Source of the DNA: an uncultured Desulfobacterales bacterium | Lineage (GTDB): Bacteria; Desulfobacterota; Desulfobacteria; Desulfobacterales; JAFDCJ01 | Assembly (NCBI GenBank): GCA_945787595.1 | Contig: CALZJV010000249.1 | Span: 1-8,640, forward strand | Direction of reading: 5' to 3' | Length of the DNA: 8,640 bases | Shown here: piece by piece, positions 1 to 4,734 of the stretch | How positions within the stretch are numbered: the stretch's first letter is position 1 | Layout: the number at the start of each line of letters is the position of its first letter | Notes under the pieces: generated by a model | Database searches by the model: none | What the model saw: only the letters and a program-made list of their open reading frames with translations | Told to the model about the DNA's origin: nothing | Program-made: the position numbers and the translations under genes

Positions 1-1006
1 CGCCCCAAAAAAAGAAGTAGCTGTATTTAAATTTGAGTTCGGGTAAATACTCGAAATTGGTGCCATAAATGCCGGCAATAAATGTGAGCGGGATAAATAT
101 GGCGGCAAAAATCGTCAATACCTTCATAATGTCGTTCATTCGATTGCTGATGACTGAATTGTACAAGTTCAATTGATCCGAAAGCATGTCCCGGTATGTA
201 TCGATGGCCTCCGCAGCCTGGGTAATCAGATCCTGCAAGTCTTTTAAAAAGGGAATTGTCTGGTCATTGATGAGTTCGGAATCCAATTTTGACAGCTGTA
301 TGATGGCTTCCCTGGCCGGTCTAACGGACTTTCTTATAAAATTCATTTCTCGTTTAAATGCATTAATCTTTTCCATCACCGCAGGCTCGGCTCTTTCCAG
401 GACTTCTTCTTCCATGTCTTCAATTTGCTCGCCCAATCTTTCAACGATGAAAACATAATTTTCGACCACGCAATCCAGCAAAGCGTATGCCAGATAATCT
501 ATACCCGATGCCCGGATCCTTGCTTTTTGTTTTCTGATCCGATCCCGAACCGGTTCAAATACATCTCCCGGTTGCTCCTGAAAGGTCAGCAGAAATGTAG
601 CGCCCAGCACCATACTTAATTGTTCGGAGATGATCATTTGTTTTTCTTTGTCGTAACGAAGCATTTTTACTACCAGGAAGAGACAATTATCAAATTCCTC
701 AAGTTTGGGGCGCTGTCCGGTATTTAGAATATCTTCCATTAACAGCGGGTGCAGGTCGAACGTACTCCCAATATCTTTCATCAATGCAAGATCATGCAGC
801 CCGTCTAGATTTATCCAGGTAACCGTGTTTGTGCGTTTGAATTCTGCTCCTGCGGCAATATCTTTTAACTCGTCTTCCTTTAATTGAGCCCCATCGTAAT
901 CGATGACACGAATCCGAATATTATCTACCTTTTTGTTTCCGACGAAAACCAAAGAACCCGGAGACAGACCCTTGGTCTCTTCGCGTTTCTTGAAAAATCT
1001 CGCCAT
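1..1006 (-). CDS. corA: CorA family magnesium/cobalt transport protein, C-terminus cut by window edge
   Basis: Pentameric inner-membrane channel for Mg2+ (and Co2+/Ni2+) uptake. The minus strand reads open from ATG at 1006 to position 1, giving 335 residues; only the second membrane helix and C-terminal tail should be missing. Residues ~20-245 form the cytoplasmic alpha/beta domain, with a typical segment around residues 84-105 (FDLHPLLMEDILNTGQRPK). A long helical stalk covers ~165-295. The first membrane helix is ~295-314 (IFAAIFIPLTFIAGIY), followed by the external loop and the PEL stretch (FEYLPELKFKYSYFFFW). The signature after TM1 is Gly-Thr-Asn (residues 315-317, positions 56-64) instead of the usual Gly-Met-Asn. 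AGGAGG at 1014-1019 lies 7 nt before the ATG and fixes the start. The gene follows the outer-membrane protein gene by 34 bp and is probably co-transcribed with it. Family assignment is secure; the ion actually carried is not, given the GTN variant. Confidence 0.95.
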   Translation of the reverse strand, partial: MARFFKKREETKGLSPGSLVFVGNKKVDNIRIRVIDYDGAQLKEDELKDIAAGAEFKRTNTVTWINLDGLHDLALMKDIGSTFDLHPLLMEDILNTGQRPKLEEFDNCLFLVVKMLRYDKEKQMIISEQLSMVLGATFLLTFQEQPGDVFEPVRDRIRKQKARIRASGIDYLAYALLDCVVENYVFIVERLGEQIEDMEEEVLERAEPAVMEKINAFKREMNFIRKSVRPAREAIIQLSKLDSELINDQTIPFLKDLQDLITQAAEAIDTYRDMLSDQLNLYNSVISNRMNDIMKVLTIFAAIFIPLTFIAGIYGTNFEYLPELKFKYSYFFFWG

Positions 1007-1013
1007 GATGTTA

Positions 1014-1019
1014 CCTCCT
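1014..1019 (-). promoter_or_regulatory. Shine-Dalgarno of corA
   Basis: On the minus strand AGGAGG is followed by 7 nt and the ATG at 1006. This strong site inside the 34-bp gap after the DUF481 gene supports independent translation initiation of corA within a shared transcript, and decides the start. Confidence 0.8.
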
Positions 1020-1040
1020 CTTTGACCTTTTATTGCTTTA

Positions 1041-2210
1041 TCAGAATCGAAACGAAAGTCCGGCGGTCGTCGTGAAACTGTTGCGGCCGGTATCAACTGG
1101 GGGTCGGTTATTGTAAATCTCGAAAATAGCGAGTTTGAAATCCAGCCAGCCGATGATCGGCATCGACCAGTCGGCGGTAGTGCGGATCAGGTAGTTGTCC
1201 TTCCAGTCGGAGACTGCCGGCAGGTACTCGGCACTCCACCTGAACTTCGAACCATAGGGCAGGTCCGCCTCCAGGTCACCGCCGAAGAGAATCGTGAAAT
1301 AGTCTTCGGTGTCACCGCCGAAGTAGCGCTGATAAACATAGCCCGGACCGGCGCGGCCTGCAATGGTTAGTTTTTCGCGTTTGACTAATCGGTAGCCGAC
1401 TCCGACAACCGGATCGGTACGCAGGCTCAAGTTTTGGATTTGGTCGTACGCGGCGGAGACCTGTCCGAAGGCGAAGCTGCGGTCCGATAGGTCGCGGTCT
1501 AAGCGTGCACGTCCCAAGAGACGATTTTCACTGGCAACACGACTTTCACCGGACTCCTTGGACGTGCCGTAAAAATAGTAGACGCCAAAGAAAAAATCCA
1601 TCGGCCTTTTCTTGCGCCGAAGTTCAAGGGCCGTTGAAAATGAAGTCGTGTCCGTGGTGGCATCGGTGAAAGCAAATGCCAGATCAAAGTTCGCGGTCCA
1701 GTAACGATAGCGGGCCCGCAACCACTCCAGCCTGGACTTTTCGTACTGATCAAGCGAGAGCGATCTATGGATCAGGCCGACAGTGATGCGAGTAGCCGCT
1801 GCGCGGCTCTCACCGACCATCAACTCCCCGTTCTCCAGACCCCAGATCCGGCCGATGGCCTCCTCGGCTTCCCCGTAGAGAACCAAAAACTCCTTGTCCG
1901 AGCGAATCATCTCGATATCGCTCCATTGGATCAGGATGGCCCCTTTGCCGTAAATCGTCTCAAACTCCACGCCTTCGGCAGTGACCCCCACCACCGAACC
2001 TTCCAAACCCTGATCCTTTGTGAAAACCTCGGCCGCCGTAGCTACTGTACCCAGCAAAACTGCCGCAGCCAAACAGATGGCCAGGCTTGTCCATCGCAAC
2101 ACATGCAGATTAAGGAACGTAAGAGACGTGACGAGATTCCTGGCAAACTGCGAAGCATTTTTTAGGGATGGGGAGTTGACTCCGGTATTTCCATTTGCTT
2201 CCACTGGCAT
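1041..2210 (-). CDS. DUF481 family outer-membrane beta-barrel protein (YdiY-like)
   Basis: 389 residues from ATG at 2210. A hydrophobic segment (residues ~41-55, LAICLAAAVLLGT) and an Ala-rich site (VATAA before EVFTK, cleavage after ~60) indicate Sec export. Residues ~61-150 form a small beta-rich domain (GLEGSVVGVTAEGVEFET, then an IQWSDIEMI stretch). From ~170 to the end, alternating strands such as FDLAFAFTDATTDTTSFSTA resemble the DUF481 barrel, and the chain ends TTTAGLSFRF with the C-terminal aromatic residue typical of outer-membrane barrels. In E. coli the family includes YdiY, described as acid- or salt-induced; its function is not established. The chosen ATG leaves a 36-residue stretch before the signal peptide and has no convincing ribosome site. 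GTG at 2102 or TTG at 2099 would give a normal-length signal peptide, so the start is uncertain. It precedes corA by 34 bp on the same strand. Confidence 0.8.
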   Translation of the reverse strand: MPVEANGNTGVNSPSLKNASQFARNLVTSLTFLNLHVLRWTSLAICLAAAVLLGTVATAAEVFTKDQGLEGSVVGVTAEGVEFETIYGKGAILIQWSDIEMIRSDKEFLVLYGEAEEAIGRIWGLENGELMVGESRAAATRITVGLIHRSLSLDQYEKSRLEWLRARYRYWTANFDLAFAFTDATTDTTSFSTALELRRKKRPMDFFFGVYYFYGTSKESGESRVASENRLLGRARLDRDLSDRSFAFGQVSAAYDQIQNLSLRTDPVVGVGYRLVKREKLTIAGRAGPGYVYQRYFGGDTEDYFTILFGGDLEADLPYGSKFRWSAEYLPAVSDWKDNYLIRTTADWSMPIIGWLDFKLAIFEIYNNRPPVDTGRNSFTTTAGLSFRF

Positions 2211-2284
2211 AGTTGCCCGATGAGCTCTGCAATTAATCTGATTTCTGTTGAATGGCGTGTGTTCTTTATTGATGTCCTCTCCGA

Positions 2285-2310
2285 AGGTATATCTGATTTT
2301 GGCTATACCT
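2285..2310. promoter_or_regulatory. Inverted repeat AGGTATA-N12-TATACCT, candidate operator
   Basis: Perfect 7-bp arms at 2285-2291 and 2304-2310 are separated by 12 bp (19 bp centre to centre, roughly two helical turns). This suits a dimeric regulator. It lies 75 bp upstream of the DUF481-corA start and overlaps a candidate minus-strand promoter. No regulator is identified; a chance palindrome remains possible. Confidence 0.35.
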
Positions 2311-2314
2311 GCAA
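2286..2314 (-). promoter_or_regulatory. Candidate sigma70-like promoter for the DUF481-corA operon
   Basis: On the minus strand TTGCAG (2314-2309) is separated by 17 bp from TATACC (2291-2286), about 70 bp before the start codon at 2210. The -10 matches four of six consensus bases and the -35 only three, so the call rests on spacing and position. Both boxes overlap the inverted-repeat arms, which would suit repression. Confidence 0.3.
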
Positions 2315-2353
2315 GCGCCTCTCCACCAATGTGATACTTTTTCAGAGCTTGCT

Positions 2354-2565
2354 ATGCCTACCTTGAATCCAAAAGCTAAAGCATGTATATATAAAATTCC
2401 AGAAAAGGCAATTATGATCAGGCCATTGATAATTTTACCAAAGCACTTGAAATTGATTCATTTAATGCTGACGTTTATTAATACCGGAGGGTTACCCGGT
2501 TCGACAAGGGCAATCTTCAACAGGCGCTGGCTGGGTTCGGAAAAGCGCTCAACCTCAAACCGTAA
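2354..2565 (+). pseudogene. Remnant of a tetratricopeptide-repeat (TPR) protein gene
   Basis: From 2407 one frame reads GNYDQAIDNFTKALEID, and 102 bp (exactly 34 codons) later GNLQQALAGFGKALNLKP. This is the TPR period with the conserved G-Y/L-x-x-A-x-x-x-F-x-K-A-L pattern. Between them the frame is broken by TAA at 2479-2481, at the position where an aromatic residue normally sits, and a second TAA at 2563 stops it just after the KP. Upstream, a different frame (from 2354) gives LNPKAKA, resembling the end of the preceding repeat, so at least one frameshift lies near 2400. No ribosome site or intact start is present. TPR proteins are scaffolds for protein-protein contacts; this fragment cannot make one. 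The remainder of the original gene is not in the window. Confidence 0.7.
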
Positions 2566-2625
2566 GATCAAAGAAATAGGAAGGCAGAAACTTTAAATGA
2601 TGGAAACACCTTTTCCAAAATCAAT

Positions 2626-2632
2626 AAGGAGG
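2626..2632 (+). promoter_or_regulatory. Shine-Dalgarno deciding the usp start
   Basis: AAGGAGG is followed by 5 nt and GTG at 2638. An in-frame GTG at 2632 overlaps this site and cannot be used with it, so the start is placed at 2638, giving a protein beginning MKIIIP, the normal first beta strand of the Usp fold. Confidence 0.75.
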
Positions 2633-2637
2633 TGGCT

Positions 2638-3096
2638 GTGAAAATTATCATACCCTCCGCTGGCTCAGTGACTGATCAAAGGACGGCGGACTATGTCACC
2701 GATATCGCAAAAAGACTTAGCGCGCAGCTGTTTGTTTTGCGGATCCTCAGCGAGAAAGAAACAGAGGCCGAAGGAGAACAAAGCCTGCGCCTGTTTGTTG
2801 AAAATGGCAAAAGAGAGAAAGTGCCGCTAAATATAATTCTAAGGCGCGGGGATATTGCCTCTGTCATCATCGAGACTGCCCAAGAAAAGTCGGTGGATCT
2901 GATCATTCTGGGTGTCAGCCGCGGAGAGATCGTCGCTGAATGGCTGAACGCAAACGCGATGGAAAGAACGGATATTCCAGTTCTTTTAATTCCGAAATGG
3001 GTGCGAGGCGCGGGGGATCGTCGCCGAACGGCTGAGCGCGAGCCGGAGCTGAATTTGGAAAAGACTATAACCAACGATTGCAAGGATGATCTGTAA
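2638..3096 (+). CDS. Universal stress protein (UspA-like), single domain
   Basis: 152 residues, cytoplasmic, with the Usp alpha/beta fold. Beta1 is MKIIIPSAGS and a helix follows over ~12-28. Beta2 is QLFVLRIL. Then come a charged helix (~45-60), VPLNIILRRGDIASVIIETAQEKSVDLIILGVSRG (~62-96 in two blocks) and the last strand IPVLLIPK (~113-120). A polar tail of ~30 residues ends the chain. Typical ATP-binding Usps carry G-x2-G-x9-G-(S/T); here the first glycines are present (GVSRG) but the Gly-Ser is replaced (AEWLNANAMERTD), so it probably does not bind ATP in the usual way. Usp proteins act as stress modulators, often through nucleotide binding or partner contacts. Its stop overlaps the possible start region of the diadenylate cyclase gene, so the pair is almost certainly an operon and possibly translationally coupled. 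Confidence 0.85.
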   Translation: MKIIIPSAGSVTDQRTADYVTDIAKRLSAQLFVLRILSEKETEAEGEQSLRLFVENGKREKVPLNIILRRGDIASVIIETAQEKSVDLIILGVSRGEIVAEWLNANAMERTDIPVLLIPKWVRGAGDRRRTAEREPELNLEKTITNDCKDDL

Positions 3097-3100
3097 AGGG
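3095..3100 (+). promoter_or_regulatory. Shine-Dalgarno of the diadenylate cyclase gene
   Basis: AAAGGG overlaps the usp stop codon (TAA 3094-3096) and lies 9 nt before ATG 3110 and 3 nt before ATG 3104. The overlap implies that ribosomes ending usp re-initiate on the cyclase. The earlier in-frame ATG at 3086 has AAGG directly against it and no spacing, so it is less likely. Confidence 0.5.
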
Positions 3101-3109
3101 TTGATGACG

Positions 3110-4033
3110 ATGAATAGAGCCAATAATTCCATAAGGCCCCCACGATCTGATGAAGACTTGGCCCGGATGGTTGTCAGCATAGCAAAGGCAACCCAAGTTG
3201 ACGGAATCATTTGTATCACTGAGACCGGTTTGTTGGCTCAATATCTTTCTCGGCTGTCAGGCCGCTTCCGGGTCATTGCCACGACGACCAATAGCGAAAC
3301 ATACGATACCCTGACAAAGGCAGGCTTGGAAGTAATACGACTGCCGCTTCACACAGCTGACAAATACACTCAAATCCGCCATGCTATCTCTGTCGTGCTT
3401 CAGTCATCCAGCGTTTTGATTGGAGATCTCGTCGTCTGCGCCATCGGTCGTGATGTTTATCAGGAAGCGGGGGACCTTGTTGTCCTCACCGAAATGGAAG
3501 CGAGTATTGAAAAACTTGCCGTCTCCGATCTTCTCAAACTCACGAATGGTATTCAGCCCAAAGTACTGGAGGCTGCCGTCACGGTCGCGTGCAAGATCAG
3601 CCGTGCGGCGCGACGCGGAAATCGTGTTGGAGCCATCTTTATGCTTGGAGACTCGCTCAATGTCCTTGAGGGCAGCAAGCAACTTGTTCCTAATCCTTTT
3701 CAGGGCCACGACAAGGCCAACCGAATGCTGACAAACCCCGACATCCAAGATGCCTTAGTTGAACTGTCTAAACTCGACGGCGCCTTTGTTCTCCGTGGCG
3801 ATGGCTTTATCCAGGCGGCGGGAGTTTTTTTGACTTCGCCTCCCGCTGAGACAGAACTTGTTTCCGGGCTCGGGACACGACACGCCGCTGCTGCCGCAGT
3901 CACGATGCGTACCGCTGCGACAGCGATCATTGTCTCAGCCACCGATGGTCAGGTACGAGCGTTTTCAGGCGGCAGGCTGGTCTTGCAAATCGATCCCGAG
4001 ATTGCACATGGACACATCAGCATGAATATGTAG
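3110..4033 (+). CDS. Diadenylate cyclase with N-terminal pyruvate-kinase-C-like domain (DacZ/CdaZ-type, c-di-AMP synthase)
   Basis: 307 residues from ATG 3110 (ATG 3104 or 3086 would add 2 or 8). Residues ~14-130 resemble the C-terminal alpha/beta domain of pyruvate kinase (IAKATQVDGIICITETGLLA, RFRVIATTTNSETY, a GDLVV stretch). Residues ~160-290 are a DAC (DisA_N) domain: RVGAIFMLGD, QLVPNPFQGH, then the catalytic LDGAFVLRGDG (DGA at 223-225) and SGLGTRHAAA (GTRH at 255-258). DAC enzymes condense two ATP into cyclic di-AMP, normally as head-to-head dimers. The PK_C-DAC order is the one I know from archaeal DacZ/CdaZ; it also occurs in some bacteria, to my knowledge. The third residue of the classical RHR motif is Ala here. 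There are no membrane segments, unlike CdaA, and no DNA-binding HhH domain, unlike DisA. It is coupled to the upstream usp gene. Family call is firm; activity is inferred. Confidence 0.9.
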   Translation: MNRANNSIRPPRSDEDLARMVVSIAKATQVDGIICITETGLLAQYLSRLSGRFRVIATTTNSETYDTLTKAGLEVIRLPLHTADKYTQIRHAISVVLQSSSVLIGDLVVCAIGRDVYQEAGDLVVLTEMEASIEKLAVSDLLKLTNGIQPKVLEAAVTVACKISRAARRGNRVGAIFMLGDSLNVLEGSKQLVPNPFQGHDKANRMLTNPDIQDALVELSKLDGAFVLRGDGFIQAAGVFLTSPPAETELVSGLGTRHAAAAAVTMRTAATAIIVSATDGQVRAFSGGRLVLQIDPEIAHGHISMNM

Positions 4034-4200
4034 GCATATTCCACGACGCGGAAGGACACGAGGTGACGTGCTGCTACGTGGTGGAACCCAATGCCGGCGA
4101 AGACGATCGAGAAACAGCCCGCCAATGGATTCAAAAGACCATCCGTCTGACAAATATTGAAAGCAAGGTCGACATGCGTCTTCCTGAAGGCAAAAAAGTC
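4034..4200 (+). other. Coding-like stretch of unknown family after the cyclase gene
   Basis: One frame (4036 onward, first GTG at 4063) reads IFHDAEGHEVTCCYVVEP, then NAGEDDRETARQWIQKTIRL and TNIESKVDMRLPEGKKVKN. This has the composition and strand-helix-strand rhythm of real soluble protein. After ~4200 the frame stays open to the TAA at 4321-4323, but it runs antisense over the 4199-4269 start region and loses that character. The frame is also open upstream into the end of the cyclase gene, so a shift of one or two bases near 4020-4033 would fuse it to the cyclase. There is no convincing ribosome site. I do not recognise the family. It may be a remnant of a longer cyclase C-terminus or of a separate gene. 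Confidence 0.35.
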
Positions 4201-4269
4201 AAGAATTTGCTTTTTCGTCCACAACTTCTTTCGATGCATAAGCTTTTACCGTTTTCATGGTCACCTCCT
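4199..4269 (-). pseudogene. Orphan translation start: perfect Shine-Dalgarno with a 19-codon frame
   Basis: On the minus strand AGGAGGTGA (4269-4261), fully complementary to the 16S anti-Shine-Dalgarno, is followed by CC and ATG at 4258. The frame reads MKTVKAYASKEVVDEKANS and stops at 4199-4201. The opening MKTVKAYA resembles the N-terminus of some NAD(P)-dependent zinc alcohol dehydrogenases, but eight residues are weak evidence. The likeliest reading is the 5' end of a gene whose body was deleted or shifted. A real 19-residue peptide or a leader peptide is the alternative. Confidence 0.4.
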
Positions 4270-4335
4270 ATGATACTTAATTTGCATAAAGAAAAATCAT
4301 CGTCTATGGGCGTGCTTAATTAATCTACAGTAAGG

Positions 4336-4405
4336 CTTTTCCTCAAACTCCTTCCTTCTCGATCTCACCCCTCGCATAACGCTCCATGGGTGTTTCCAGG
4401 GCCCG
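4336..4405 (-). pseudogene. Frameshifted SHOCT-domain remnant
   Basis: The minus strand from 4405 reads RALETPMERYARGEIEKE, then goes out of frame to a TGA at 4343-4345. Removing one G near 4351 restores EEFEEK, giving ERYARGEIEKEEFEEK, a close match to the SHOCT consensus (short C-terminal helix pair, RYARGEI-x-KEEFE). SHOCT domains usually end small membrane proteins. About 200 bp upstream on the same strand (4610-4482) a separate frame starts MVLFVFLLFVK, a possible trace of the membrane part. No intact gene can be assembled. Confidence 0.55.
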
Positions 4406-4526
4406 CAAACCGCTCGACCGCATCTCGGAATGACCCTTTGCTCACCGGGATCAGCCACTTGATGAATATTCAAAGATCCGGTTATTTCACCTCGCTAAGA
4501 TTGGTTTCGGCGATTTGATCATAATT

Positions 4527-4569
4527 GCCTCCGAAATTGTGGGTCGGGATAATGCCCGACGGCGGAGGC
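4527..4569. other. Nested two-stem hairpin
   Basis: The outer arms GCCTCCG (4527-4533) and CGGAGGC (4563-4569) pair perfectly over 7 bp. Inside them GTCGGG (4543-4548) and CCCGAC (4555-4560) form a second 6-bp stem with loop ATAATG. Neither strand has a good U-tract after it, so a classical terminator is unlikely. It ends 10 bp before the -35 box of the amylosucrase promoter candidate. It could insulate that promoter or act in an RNA. Confidence 0.45.
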
Positions 4570-4578
4570 TTTCTAGAC

Positions 4579-4607
4579 TTGACAAACAAGAGAAAGACGA
4601 ATAACAC
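4579..4607 (+). promoter_or_regulatory. Candidate sigma70-like promoter of the amylosucrase gene
   Basis: A perfect TTGACA (4579-4584) is followed after 17 bp by TAACAC (4602-4607), a weak -10 matching three of six consensus bases. It is 128 bp before the start codon, leaving a leader of roughly 115-120 nt that contains two hairpins. The exact -35 and spacing make it the best promoter candidate in this gene-free region. Confidence 0.4.
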
Positions 4608-4626
4608 CATGCACCTGCGGCGCCGC

Positions 4627-4642
4627 TTATGGACTTCCATAA
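4627..4642 (+). other. Leader hairpin 1 upstream of amylosucrase
   Basis: TTATGGA and TCCATAA are perfect 7-bp complements around CT; sterically, 6 bp with loop ACTT. It lies in the presumed 5' leader about 20 nt after the likely transcription start. Confidence 0.4.
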
Positions 4643-4670
4643 CGCTGCCGCAGCTGCATCACCCATCCAT

Positions 4671-4692
4671 GTTCGGGCAGGCTTGCCTGAAC
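4671..4692 (+). other. Leader hairpin 2 upstream of amylosucrase
   Basis: GTTCGGGCA (4671-4679) pairs with TGCCTGAAC (4684-4692) over 9 bp, with one G-U pair and loop GGCT. It ends 26 nt before the ribosome site. No U-run follows, so a terminator is unlikely; RNA stability or translational control is possible. Confidence 0.45.
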
Positions 4693-4718
4693 GAAAGCAT
4701 TTAAAAGAATTTTGGCTC

Positions 4719-4725
4719 GGGAGGA
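4719..4725 (+). promoter_or_regulatory. Shine-Dalgarno of the amylosucrase gene
   Basis: GGGAGGA sits 9 nt before ATG 4735 and decides this start. Confidence 0.7.
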
Positions 4726-4734
4726 TATTAGCGA

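Noticed and set aside
1007..1040. Mg2+ riboswitch before corA
   Set aside because: Only 34 bp separate corA from the upstream gene, too short for a known Mg2+ sensor RNA.
186..1075. Several plus-strand ORFs of 60-90 codons opposite corA
   Set aside because: They are antisense to a clear CorA reading frame with full family motifs and have low-quality, Ser/Ile-rich translations.
1767..2165. 132-codon plus-strand ORF
   Set aside because: Antisense to the DUF481 gene; no recognisable domain and no ribosome site.
2354..2596. 80-codon plus-strand ORF as a real gene
   Set aside because: The TPR similarity lies in a different frame over most of its length; only its first residues belong to the decayed TPR frame.
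2691..3219. Minus-strand ORFs of 150 and 77 codons
   Set aside because: Antisense shadows of the usp and cyclase genes, with Ser/Arg-rich composition.
3949..4239. 96-codon minus-strand ORF
   Set aside because: Overlaps the cyclase end and a plus-strand coding-like stretch; no family resemblance and no ribosome site.
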